A stretch of DNA of 64,000 bases from Acidovorax sp. 1608163 (GTDB lineage Bacteria; Pseudomonadota; Gammaproteobacteria; Burkholderiales; Burkholderiaceae_C): NCBI RefSeq assembly GCF_003669015.1, contig NZ_CP033069.1:2862501-2926500 (forward strand), in the 5' to 3' direction. Position numbers and translations under genes: made by a program. Under the pieces are notes generated by a model, which made no database searches, was not told where the DNA came from, and saw only the letters and a program-made list of their open reading frames with translations. This document shows positions 16,940-25,936 of the stretch, piece after piece (position 1 is the stretch's first letter; the number at the start of each line of letters is the position of its first letter).

Positions 16940-18013
16940 ATGAAACTCATTTCTTGCCTACTGGCAGCAACCGTTGCAACTGCCATTTCCGCTTGTGGAG
17001 GCGGGGGCGGAGGGGATACCACCAACACACCGGTAACGCCTGTTACGCCTGTTACGCCTGTGGCACCTACCCCAACGCCAGGTGGGGGCAGCACTGGAGA
17101 CACCAGCAGTACACAACCCGTCAAATTCACCGATGGTGATACCTATACCTACAAAGTCGAGCGCACTGACTTTTTAAATGGGATTGCAGCCAGCCCCGAA
17201 GTCTCACATTACACGTATACGATCCGTAATTCAAAATCCAATTTTGAACATGAGCGCATTTATACGGCCCCGTCCCGCGATCAACAGCTAGAAACCTACA
17301 ACAACAATAACTTCCAGACCAACATTGCATACGCCCAGTATGGCTGCGCCATGACCGAAGGACAAGATGGTCCTGGATTCACGCTGAAAGTGGGCCACCA
17401 ATGGGATTCACGCTACTCATCCAAATGCACCAAGGATGTCACTTATCCATCAGACTATCATTCCACTGGCGGCATTACAGCCAAAGAAACCATCAAAACG
17501 GAAGCTGGTGATTTCTCTGCATACAAAGCAGAAAAGTCGCGTGAGCAGAAAAATCAATCATTCACAAGCATTTTGAAATCCATCTGCTGGCATGATGAGA
17601 AAACTGCCATGGTGGTCGCCTGCGATGAGACATATCGAACTACAGGGCTTGATGGCAAGACGCTGGAGCACAACCTCAAAACTACGCTGATAGGAATCAA
17701 CGTAAAAAATCATACGACCAAAGCATTGACACCGACGGTATATGCGGGCGAGTGGCAGGTTTCCTTTTCAGGAACTCTAGCAGGATGGTGCAATGCTAAA
17801 ATAAGTGCCAATGGCGACATGTCTGGCACATGCAGATCCCAAGACTCATACTCCACAGCAACAGGTAAAATTGCGGGTGATGGCACTATGCGTATTCGCA
17901 GTGGCAACTACGAATTTTCTGGCAAGCTCTCAAACAGCTTAGAAGTCAGCAACACTTCGTCTGGAACGTTACCCGCCAACTACTCCATTAACTGGACAGC
18001 CAAACATAATTAG
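16940..18013 (+). CDS. Lipoprotein of unknown function, AT-rich island, paralogue 2
   Basis: 357 residues from ATG 16940; an ATG two codons upstream (16934) is an alternative. The N-terminus MKLISCLLAATVATAISAC is a signal peptide with lipobox (Cys19), then a Gly run and a Val-Thr-Pro repeat tether. The mature part aligns along its length with the preceding gene (for example VKFTDGDTYTYKVER, WDSRYSSKC, IKTEAGDFSAYKAEK, CWHDEKTAMVVACDE), so the two arose by tandem duplication, but they have diverged strongly. Low GC as in its neighbour. No ligand or enzymatic motif is visible. The 159-nt gap between the genes holds only a weak inverted repeat (CATCCAC / GTGGATG). Confidence 0.85.
   Translation: MKLISCLLAATVATAISACGGGGGGDTTNTPVTPVTPVTPVAPTPTPGGGSTGDTSSTQPVKFTDGDTYTYKVERTDFLNGIAASPEVSHYTYTIRNSKSNFEHERIYTAPSRDQQLETYNNNNFQTNIAYAQYGCAMTEGQDGPGFTLKVGHQWDSRYSSKCTKDVTYPSDYHSTGGITAKETIKTEAGDFSAYKAEKSREQKNQSFTSILKSICWHDEKTAMVVACDETYRTTGLDGKTLEHNLKTTLIGINVKNHTTKALTPTVYAGEWQVSFSGTLAGWCNAKISANGDMSGTCRSQDSYSTATGKIAGDGTMRIRSGNYEFSGKLSNSLEVSNTSSGTLPANYSINWTAKHN
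17033..17068 (+). repeat. 9-bp tandem repeat in the lipoprotein tether
   Basis: Four units: GTAACGCCT, GTTACGCCT twice, and a degenerate GTGGCACCT. They encode Val-Thr-Pro repeats directly after the lipobox. Because the unit is a multiple of three, changes in copy number would alter tether length without breaking the frame. Confidence 0.8.
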
Positions 18014-18054
18014 TTCCGAAATTTCAACGGAATTTTCATAATCTTTGGGATTTT

Positions 18055-19316
18055 GTGTACTCACATCCATTTTTTGACGCCGTCATCATCGGCGCTGGCG
18101 CCGCTGGCTTGTTTTGCGCGGGCCAGGCGGGCCAGCGGGGCCTGAAGGTGCTGCTCATCGACCACAGTGACAAGGTGGCCGAGAAGATCCGCATCTCAGG
18201 CGGGGGCGGTGCAACTTCACCAACCGCGATCTGGATGTGCGGGCGCCGCACAAGCATTTTGTGGGGCAGAACCCGCAGTTTTGCCGCTCGGCGCTGTCGC
18301 GCTACACCCCGACCGATTTCATCGCGCTGGTGCAAAAGCACGGCATCCCCTTCCATGAAAAGCACAAGGGCCAGTTGTTTGCCGACCGCTCGGCCGAAGA
18401 CATCATCCAGATGCTGCTGGCCGAGTGCGATGCGGGCCAGGTCACGCGGTGGCAGCCTTGCAGTGTCAAAAACATAGCCTTTTTGCCGTCTAGCGCATAT
18501 GGATCAGGCGCTGGCAGCTATCAAATTGATACCAACCAAGGCCCGGTGCACACGCGCAGCGTGGTGGTGGCAACGGGGGGCCTGTCGATTCCCAAAATCG
18601 GTGCGACGGACCTGGGCTACCGGCTGGCGCAACAGTTCAACATTCCGCTGGTGGAGCGGCGTCCCGGGCTGGTGCCGCTGACTTTCGATGGTGCGGATTG
18701 GGCTCCCTACGCCCAACTGTCAGGGCTGGCGCTGCCGGTGCAAATCAGCACGGGCAGCAAGAAAGAGCGCATGGCGTTTGACGAGGATTTGCTGTTCACC
18801 CACCGTGGCCTGTCGGGCCCGGCGGTGCTGCAAATTTCCAGCTACTGGCGCGAGGGCACGCCGCTGGCTGTGAACCTGGCCCCCACGGTGGATTTGCCCG
18901 AGGCGCTGCAGCAGGCCAAGGCCCGCTCGCGCAAGCTGATTGCCAATGAGCTGGCCACACTGGTACCCAGCCGCCTGGCCGATGCGTGGGCGCAGCGCGA
19001 GGCCGACTGGCAACGCCCCGTGGCCGAAGCATCAGACAAAGCCCTGGCCAAGCTGGCCGAGCAACTGGCCCGCTGGGAGCTGACGCCCACGGGCACCGAG
19101 GGCTACAAAAAGGCCGAGGTGACGCTGGGCGGCGTGGACACCAAAGCGCTGTCGCAGCAGACCATGGAGTGCAAGGCCCAGCCGGGGCTGTACTTCATTG
19201 GCGAGGTGGTGGACATCACCGGCTGGCTGGGCGGCTACAACTTTCAGTGGGCCTGGGCCAGCGGCATGGCCTGCGCGCAGGCGCTGCCAGGTGCGCAGCC
19301 CACCGAGGCCGCGTAA
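18055..19316 (+). pseudogene. BaiN/YhiN-type NAD(P)/FAD-dependent oxidoreductase, one-base frameshift
   Basis: From GTG 18055 the frame reads the FAD-binding start AVIIGAGAAGLFCAGQAG and EKIRISGGG, then leaves the family sequence. The rest (RAPHKHFVGQNPQFCRS through TGWLGGYNFQWAWASGMACAQAL) continues in the +1 frame to the stop at 19316. Adding one base in the five-G run at 18202-18206 gives ISGGGRCNFTNRDLDV and a 420-residue protein, the normal family length. A sequencing error or a real deletion could cause this. An in-frame copy of the palindromic repeat encodes roughly NIAFLPSSAYGSGAGSYQ. The family includes uncharacterised flavoproteins related to BaiN (bile acid enzyme); the substrate here is unknown. 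Confidence 0.85.
18463..18532 (-). repeat. Palindromic repeat, copy 3, inside the BaiN-like gene (reverse orientation)
   Basis: CTAGCGCATATGGATCAGGC followed by GCTGGCAGCTATC and AAATTGATAC fits the reverse orientation of the repeat. It is read without a stop in the restored frame. Confidence 0.8.
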
Positions 19317-19378
19317 ACAGCCACCAGCACGGATGGCCCCGTCGCGCCACGGTCCGCTGCGCCGCCACGGTGTTGCGA

Positions 19379-22300
19379 TCACCCCGGCGTAGTGACCTGG
19401 GAGGCACTGGCTGCCAGTTGCGGTGGTGGGGGTGCCGAGGACAGGAACGTCGGGTTCTGCAACGCCCACACCTCCAGTTGCTGCGGTGGCAGGGGGCGGC
19501 TGAAGTAGTAGCCCTGCAGCTCCTCGCAGTCCAGCGCACTGAGCACCTGCGCCGTGACCAGGTCTTTGACGCCTTCGGCCACTATCTTGAGCCCCAGGGT
19601 ATGCCCCAGCGCAATCACCGCCCGGGTGATGGCCATGTCGGCCGGGTTGGTGAGCATGTCGTGCACAAACGATTTATCGACCTTGAGCCGGTCGATCTCG
19701 AAACGCTTGAGATAGCCCAGGCTGGAGTAGCCGGTGCCGAAGTCGTCAATCGCCAATTGCACCCCCAGCGCCTTGAGGGCGGCGAGCTGCTGCGCGGCGG
19801 CGTCGGCGTTGTCCATGAGCTGGGATTCGGTGATCTCCAGCTCCAGCCGGTGGGCGGGCACGCCCGTGCGCTGCAACAGCGCCGCTATGTCGGGCACGAG
19901 ATGGGGATCGGCCAGCTGGGTGGCCGAGAGGTTGACTGACACGGCCACGCCACACAACGGGTGCGGGAGCCCATCGGTAACAGGCAAGGCCTGCCATTGC
20001 ACCCACTGCAGGCACGCCTGCTCCAGTACCCAGGCGCCAATGGCGCGGATCATGCCGGTCTCTTCGGCAATCGGAATGAAGTCCATGGGCGGCACGGAGC
20101 CCAGCACCGGGTGGCGCCAGCGCAGCAAAGCCTCCACACCCTGCAAGCGCCCGCCACGGGCGCTGACGCGGGGCTGGTAGTGCACGTGCAACTCGTCCCG
20201 CTCCAGCGCGCGGCGCAAGTGTTGCTCCATCGACTGGCGGGCCTGGGCGCGCTGGTCGGTCTCGACCGAATAGAACATGGCCATATCCCGGCCGGTGGTC
20301 TTGGCCTCGTACATGGCGGCATCGGCGCGGCGCATGAGCTCGTCCAGGTCGGCACCGTCCTCGGGGTACACCGCAATGCCCACGCTGCACGATACGTTCA
20401 GCTCATGCCCTTCCACCGGGTGGCTTTGGCGGATGAGCGGGATCAGGCGGCGCTCGACCAGTTGCTGCACGTCGTCGCGGCCCGCCACGTCGCGCATCAC
20501 CACCACAAACTCATCACCTCCCAGACGGCTCACGGTGTCCAGCGCGCGCACCGCCTGCACCAGCCGCGCCGCCACCGAACGCAGCAACCCGTCGCCAATG
20601 TGGTGGCCCAGCGTGTCGTTGATGGTCTTGAAGCGGTCCAGATCGATGAACAGCACGGCCACCTGGGTGCCCGACTCTTTGGCCTGCACCAGCGCCCGCT
20701 GCAGGTGCTGCACGCACAGCGAGCGATTGGGCAGCTCGGTCAGCACGTCGTGGTGCGCCAGAAACTGGATGCGCTCTTCGTTGAGCTTGCGGTCGGTGAT
20801 GTCGATGGCGATGCCGATGTGGTTGGACACCAGCCCGTCCTTGCCCTCGCGCACGGCCGACACCATGAGCCAGGCCGGGTAGGTCTCTCCCGAGCGGCGG
20901 CGAAAACGCACCTCGCCCTGCCATGACTCCTTGTCGCGCATGGTGTTCGCCATCTGCACTTCCAAGGGCTCGCCCGTGCCTTCCTCCAGCAGCATGCCCA
21001 GGCTCTCGCCAATCAGCTCGTAGAAGTCGTAGTGGGTGCTGCGGCAAAACGCCTTGTTCACGCTGAGCACCTGGTGCTGGGCGTCCATGATGATGATGCC
21101 CTCGGACGAGGCCTCAAACACCTTGGCCCACAGCTCCAGGCGCTGCTCCATTACCTTGAGCACGTTGATGGGCGTGAACGAGGTCAGCACCGCATCGCGC
21201 CCCTGGTAGTGCAGGCGGCGGGCCGACAGCACGGCCCATGAGGGCTCTGCGCCGCCCTTCCAGCGCACCTCAAACTCATCCACCGAGCCCAGATCGGCCA
21301 GGCGCTGGAAGAACCGCGCGCGCACCCCAGGCTCCAGGCCCGCCACCCAGGGGTCCCGCCCCGGCCGTTGAGCCACGGGCTGGCGGGTGCGTTGGCATGC
21401 AGCACTTCGTGCTCAGGGATGGAGGTGACCATCAGCGCAATCGGGAAGGCCTCTACCAGCTCGCGCTGCGCCTGCGCGGCACGGGCGCTGGCGGCCAGCT
21501 CTTGCTGCAGCAGGCGCTCGCGGTCCAGCTGGGCCAGCATGTCGTTGAAGGCTGTGACCAGGCGGCCGATTTCATCGCGGCTGCTCCAGCGCGCGCGCAG
21601 GCTGTGGTCGCCGCTGTGGCGCACCTCATCGGCCACCTTGGCCAGGTGCTGCAGGGGCTTGGCGATCTGGCGGGCTACCAGGGTCACCAGGCTCAAGATG
21701 CAACCCAGCAGCACCAGCGCGGTGCCCAGGTGCAGCCACATGCGGGCAAACAACCCGTCGACCCGCTGGGCCAGCAGACGGTCCAGGTCGGTGATGCCGG
21801 AGTCCCACGCCCAGGTCAGTGCCTGCAGCACCTTGGCCTGCTGCTGCGCCACATCGGCCACACTGCGGCGCGACTCCCCCGCCGCCATGGCCTGCAGCAG
21901 GCTCTGCAGCTCCATCAGCGACGCTTTCAGCGCCTCGCGCTGGCCACCCAGCGCCTTGTGCATCTCGGGCGTGCCCGCGATGAAAGCCTGGTTGTAGTCC
22001 GACTCGATGCCCAGCATGACGGCATCCAGCCGCCCGGCCAGCGTCAGCAGCTCCGACGACCACTGGGGGCCGCGCGCTGGCGGGCTGGCCTGCAAGAACA
22101 CCATGGTGTCGTGCACCGCCTGCAGCAACTCTGGGAAGCGCAACACCACCAGCGACATCACGTAGTAGCTGTCCAGCGCCGGGTCCAGGATCAGGTTGGA
22201 CTGGTTGGCCACGGTGGTCAGCAGCTCGCGCCCATCGCGCAGCAGCTGCCCCCGGGCTGCCGCCAGCGCAGCCAGGCTGGCCTGGGGCGCTGCCTTCAAT

Positions 22301-22671
22301 CCTGCCTGGGCTCTCTCCTGCAAGGCCGCAAAACGGCCCAACGCATCGCTGAAGCGTTGGCTGGCGGGGGCCGTGTGCAGCTTGTCGTCGTGGGCGTCGC
22401 GCATGGCAGACAAACGCTCCTGCACGGCCAGCACCGACGGCGCCACCCCAGGGGCCTGCAAAAACTGCCCCATCAACCCATCGCGCACCACCGAGGCATA
22501 GGCCGTGCCCACGGTCTCCTTGCGGGTGAAATCAATCGCCTCGTTCTTCTCGTGGATCAGGATGCTGGAGACATAGATGACGGCCGTGAGATCGAGCAGG
22601 TAGATCAGCATCAGCTTGCGCCCCACACTCAGGCGCCCTAGCCAAGCCGACAAGCGGTGCGTGATGGGCAT
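19379..22671 (-). pseudogene. Membrane GGDEF-EAL protein (HAMP, PAS), one-base frameshift
   Basis: The N-terminal half (from ATG 22671) has a membrane helix at about 18-40, a periplasmic sensor region, a second helix near 310-335 and HAMP (IAKPLQHLAKVADEV). It loses the frame after NAPASPWLNGRG. The C-terminal half continues in another frame with PAS (EGIIIMDAQHQVLSVNKAF), GGDEF (SRLGGDEFVVV, intact) and EAL (GVEALLRWRHP, intact) domains. One base added near the CCC/CCCC runs at 21355-21362 restores 1097 residues. If the gene is real and whole, both cyclase and phosphodiesterase motifs are complete, so the net effect on c-di-GMP cannot be predicted. A sequencing error is the simplest explanation of the break. 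Confidence 0.85.
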
Positions 22672-22819
22672 GTTTGCGGGCCTTCACAGAAGATGTAGCC
22701 ATTTGTAAATACTTTGCAAATTCAAAGCAAAAACCAAGCCACAGCCCCTTTGCAACGCCTTGGCAGATCCCGCGGGCCCAGAGACATGCAACACAGCCAC
22801 CACGCAAAAAATAAAAGGC

Positions 22820-22825
22820 TATAAT
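22820..22825 (+). promoter_or_regulatory. Probable -10 box of the rpsU promoter
   Basis: A perfect TATAAT in the context AAAGGCTATAATCCTCG, about 125 nt before rpsU. No convincing TTGACA is found 17 nt upstream. The rest of the gap 22672-22952 shows no gene. Confidence 0.5.
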
Positions 22826-22952
22826 CCTCGGCTTTGCTGGCATCACCCCGTCGGCCAAATACTAGTTACAGACGGGGAACCCGCCACGCACGGTCTTCAG
22901 GCCCGATCTCCTGGAAACCCTCTGCCGGCACACTTTTGGAAAACATTAGCTA

Positions 22953-23165
22953 ATGACTACGATCCGCGTAAAAGAAAACGAACCCTTTGACGTTGCACTG
23001 CGTCGCTTCAAGCGCACCATTGAAAAGCTGGGCCTGCTGACCGACCTGCGCGCCCGCGAGTTCTACGAAAAGCCCACAGCAGAACGCAAGCGCAAGAAGG
23101 CAGCCGCCGTGAAGCGCCACTACAAGCGCGTTCGCAGCATGCAGCTGCCTAAAAAGCTGTACTGA
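22953..23165 (+). CDS. rpsU: 30S ribosomal protein S21
   Basis: 70 residues, [20 protein letters not shown] to MQLPKKLY, nearly all basic; this is the full normal length. S21 joins the small ribosomal subunit near the anti-Shine-Dalgarno region and helps initiation. A TATAAT lies upstream and a strong terminator 26 nt after the stop, so rpsU can be transcribed alone. The next gene is yqeY, the common neighbour, but dnaG does not follow inside the window. Confidence 0.98.
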
Positions 23166-23191
23166 TCGTTGCCGGCCCTGGGCCGACACAC

Positions 23192-23226
23192 AACCCGCGC
23201 TAGGGACGCCAAGCGCGGGTTTTTTG
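23192..23226 (+). terminator. Rho-independent terminator after rpsU
   Basis: Stem AACCCGCGCT / AGCGCGGGTT with a 9-nt loop (AGGGACGCC), followed by a T run to 23225. Confidence 0.9.
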
Positions 23227-23230
23227 TTTT

Positions 23231-23334
23231 CAGGATTTGCACAAAGCCACTTCAGCGTCGTTGCGCCGCCTTGCCGTAGCTGAACTACTGTCTGCGGCGA
23301 CGCGCCTAGCTGAAGCGGCTTTGTGCAAATCCTG
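23231..23334. repeat. Palindromic element of about 100 bp, copy 2
   Basis: Arms 23231-23256 and 23309-23334 match at 25 of 26 positions (arm GGATTTGCACAAAGCC). On the reverse strand its interior reads CAGCTAGGC, then GACAGTAG, CTACGGCAAGGC and CAACGAC, the same order as in the element at 7505-7606. Arm sequences differ between the two copies, but each copy stays self-complementary. It lies between the rpsU terminator and the yqeY ribosome-binding site. Confidence 0.75.
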
Positions 23335-23357
23335 TCGCTAACCTTTAGGAGATAACG

Positions 23358-23804
23358 ATGAGCCTGAAAGCCCAAATCACCGAAGACATGAAAACCGCCA
23401 TGCGCGCCAAGGACAGTGAGCGCCTGGGCACCATTCGCCTGCTGCAAGCGGCCATGAAGCAAAAGGAAGTGGACGAACGCGTGGAGCTGGACGATGCAGC
23501 CATCGTCGCCATCGTGGACAAGCTCATCAAGCAGCGCAAGGACAGCATTGCCGCCTTTGAAGGCGCCAACCGCCAGGACCTGGCCGACAAGGAAAAGTCT
23601 GAAATGGTGGTGTTGCAGGCCTATTTGCCCGAGCGCATGTCGGCCGAAGAGACCCTGACCGCCGTCAAGGCCATCGTGGCCGAGCTGGGCGCCGCAGGCC
23701 CGGGCGACATGGGCAAGGTGATGGGCGTGGTCAAAACCCGCCTGGCAGGCAAGGCCGACATGGGCCAGGTGTCTGCCGCTGTGAAGGCTGCGCTGGCAGG
23801 CTGA
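23358..23804 (+). CDS. yqeY: GatB/YqeY domain protein
   Basis: 148 residues, MSLKAQITEDMKTAMRAKDS to VKAALAG. It matches the YqeY family, which equals the C-terminal tail domain of the GatB amidotransferase subunit. Conserved features are RLLQAAMKQKEVD, KQRKDSIAAFEGANR and AGPGDMGKVMGVV. A role linked to tRNA amidation or translation is assumed from the fold; direct evidence in the family is thin. AGGAG lies 7 nt before the ATG. It sits downstream of rpsU, separated by a terminator and palindromic element 2, so a separate promoter is probably needed. Confidence 0.93.
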   Translation: MSLKAQITEDMKTAMRAKDSERLGTIRLLQAAMKQKEVDERVELDDAAIVAIVDKLIKQRKDSIAAFEGANRQDLADKEKSEMVVLQAYLPERMSAEETLTAVKAIVAELGAAGPGDMGKVMGVVKTRLAGKADMGQVSAAVKAALAG

Positions 23805-23828
23805 TCGCCCTCGAGCACCAGCACATTC

Positions 23829-23890
23829 GCTACTAAATTAATAGCTGCTCGCGCTTGTTAATCAAGCGCTAGCAGCTATTTTTATGTCTA
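23829..23890 (+). repeat. Palindromic repeat, copy 4 (intergenic, forward)
   Basis: TAATAGCTGCTCGCGCTTG, then CAAGCGCTAGCAGCTATT. Between yqeY and the convergent DMT transporter gene. Confidence 0.85.
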
Positions 23891-23936
23891 AACACATCGC
23901 TTTCGGCCCGCACAAGCACTGGCGATGCCACCTACC

Positions 23937-24907
23937 TCACCCCAAAAGCAGCGCACACCCCAGCACCGCCATGGCCGCACCCAGCCAGGCGCCCCAGGCC
24001 GGGCGCTGCCCGGTGCGCCACCACAGCAGGGGCAACAGCAGCACGGGTGACACCGACGACAGCATGCCCACCAGCCCGGCGCTGCCGTGCTGCAGGGCCT
24101 TGAGGATCAGCGTCATGCCCACGGCCATGGCCAGGGTGGCACTGGCAAAGGTGTAGGCCAGGTCGCGCCACTGCAGGGGCGACTGCACCCGCGCCATGGG
24201 CAAGCCTGCGCACCACAACAGGGCATGGCACGCAAAGCCAGCCGTCATGCGCACGGCCGATGCGGCCACCGGGTCCAGCCCCGCCGCCATGGCGGGCTTA
24301 AGCACCAAGGTGCCCACCGATTGCCCCAGGGCCGACAACACCCCCAGCGCCACACCCACCGCCAGTTGGCCCTGGGTGGATTCGAGCTGGTGTGCCACGC
24401 CACCGCGCTTGCCAAACGCAATGGCGCCCATCACACCGCCCACCAGCAGCACGCCGCCCGGCAAGGCCCAGCCTTTGAGCGATTCGTCCAGGAACAGCGC
24501 CGCCAACACCACCGTGAACAGCGAATGCGTGGCAAACAGCAAGCCCGAGCGGCGCGGCCCCAGCCGGTTCATGCAGGCGAACAGCGCCGTGTCGCCCACA
24601 AAGATACCGATCACGCCCGACAGCACCAGCAGGCCCACAGCATCCCAGGCCACGACACCCCCAGCCCATTCGCCGGCCACACCCGGCCCCGCACCCAAAT
24701 CCCCCCCACCAGACTGCGCCAGCTGCCCGTGGCCAGCGCCATGCCCCACAGCAGCACGGCCGCAAACACCATGCGCCAGCGGGTAAAGGCAAACGCCCCC
24801 ATGCGTGCCGACGCGGCTGCAGAAAACAAACTGGCCGTGGCCCAAGTGGCTGCAGCCAACACGGCGAGGCTCTCGGGCGGCAGCCAGCCAGACCATACGG
24901 GGCTCAT
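23937..24907 (-). pseudogene. EamA/DMT-family membrane transporter, one-base frameshift in a 7-C tract
   Basis: From ATG 24907 the frame reads MSPVWSGWLPPESLAVLAAA and a first membrane pair, then leaves the family after TGSWRSLVGG. The rest (GVIGIFVGDTALFACMNRLG through GAAMAVLGCALLLG, with about eight more helices) is in another frame and ends at 23937. The break is at seven C at 24701-24707 (G on the coding strand); eight would restore a 323-residue protein with the ten helices expected of a DMT exporter. The start overlaps the stop of the LysR gene (ATGA), so the two form an operon. It probably exports a small metabolite; the substrate is unknown. Sequencing error, real mutation and phase-variable tract are all possible. 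Confidence 0.85.
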
Positions 24908-25839
24908 GCGCCGCCCTCCCCAGCCTGCGGCCCGGCATCCCAAGGCCTGCGGCGAAACTGCTCCTGCAAAAACTCCACACACACCCGCACCTTGGCCGAG
25001 CGTTCCAGCCGCGTGGGGTACACGGCCCAGATGTTGGCCTCCTGTTGCCAATCCGGCAGCACCTGCACCAGCTGGCCGCGCTGCAGCAGCGGGCCCACAT
25101 CCCACAGCGAGCGCAGCGCAATCCCGCGCCCGTCCACCGCCCACTGCACCACCATCTCGCCGTTGTTGGCCGACAAAGGGCCGCGCACCTTCACCGCCTG
25201 CTCTTGCCCCGCATGGCGCAAGCGCCACACGCCAAACGGATGGTCGCGCTCCTTGATCACCAGGCAGTCGTGGCTGGGCAGCTCGGCCAGCGTGCGGGGT
25301 GTGCCCCGCCGCTCCAGGTAAGCCGGGGCAGCGCACAGCACGCGGTGGTTGTCGGCCAGGCGGCGGGCAATCAGGTGCGGGGCGATCTCGTCACCCACGC
25401 GCACGTCCAGGTCAAACCCCTCACCCGCCACGTCCACCAGCCGGTCAAACACCTCCAGGCGTACCTGCAGGCTGGGGTGGCGCTCGACCAGTTGCGACAG
25501 CACCGGCGCCACCACGCTGCGGCCAAAGCCAAAGCTGCAGCTCACCCGCAGCAGGCCACGCGGCTCGGCGCGGGTCACGGCCACCTCCTGCAGCAGCTGG
25601 TCCATATCGTCCAGAATGCGCTGCGCCCAATGGAAAACGCGCTCGCCCTCCTCCGTCACGCTCACGCGGCGGGTGGTGCGGTGCAGCAGTTTCACGGCCA
25701 GGTCTTCCTCCAGCAGGCGGATGCGCTTGCTGACAAAAGCGGGCGAAGCGCCCAGCTCTTGCGCCGCCTCGGCAAAGCTGGCTTTGCGCACCACCACGGT
25801 GAACACCCGCAGGTCGTCGGGCGAAGGGTTTTTATGCAC
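24904..25839 (-). CDS. dmlR: LysR-family regulator, DmlR-like
   Basis: 311 residues from GTG 25839 (VHKNPSPDDLRVFTVVVRKA). The N-terminal winged HTH has FAEAAQELGASPAFVSKRIR and LEEDLAVKLLHRTTR; the effector domain includes RGLLRVSCSFGFGRSVVAP and HPSLQVRLEVFDRLVD. The open frame extends further upstream, but that part would run into the divergent promoter, and the family N-terminus fits the GTG. It is divergent from a tartrate/D-malate dehydrogenase gene, the same arrangement as dmlR-dmlA in E. coli, where DmlR activates dmlA on D-malate. It is translationally coupled to the DMT gene downstream. Confidence 0.85.
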   Translation of the reverse strand: MHKNPSPDDLRVFTVVVRKASFAEAAQELGASPAFVSKRIRLLEEDLAVKLLHRTTRRVSVTEEGERVFHWAQRILDDMDQLLQEVAVTRAEPRGLLRVSCSFGFGRSVVAPVLSQLVERHPSLQVRLEVFDRLVDVAGEGFDLDVRVGDEIAPHLIARRLADNHRVLCAAPAYLERRGTPRTLAELPSHDCLVIKERDHPFGVWRLRHAGQEQAVKVRGPLSANNGEMVVQWAVDGRGIALRSLWDVGPLLQRGQLVQVLPDWQQEANIWAVYPTRLERSAKVRVCVEFLQEQFRRRPWDAGPQAGEGGA

Positions 25840-25848
25840 GATGTGTAA

Positions 25849-25875
25849 ACAATCAGACCACAGAGCGCTGATTGT
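25849..25875. promoter_or_regulatory. Inverted repeat in the dmlR/dmlA divergent region (LysR operator candidate)
   Basis: ACAATCAG-N11-CTGATTGT, perfect 8-bp arms, 10 nt upstream of the regulator start and about 60 nt before the dehydrogenase start. Position and dyad form fit a LysR site. Confidence 0.6.
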
Positions 25876-25936
25876 ATTTGCTGGGATTCTCGCCAAAAAT
25901 GCAGCCACTGCCCAACTTGATTGCCCAAGGAGACCT

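Noticed and set aside
17033..17068. Direct repeats as a CRISPR array
   Set aside because: The unit is only 9 bp, has no spacers and lies inside a lipoprotein tether; no cas genes are present.
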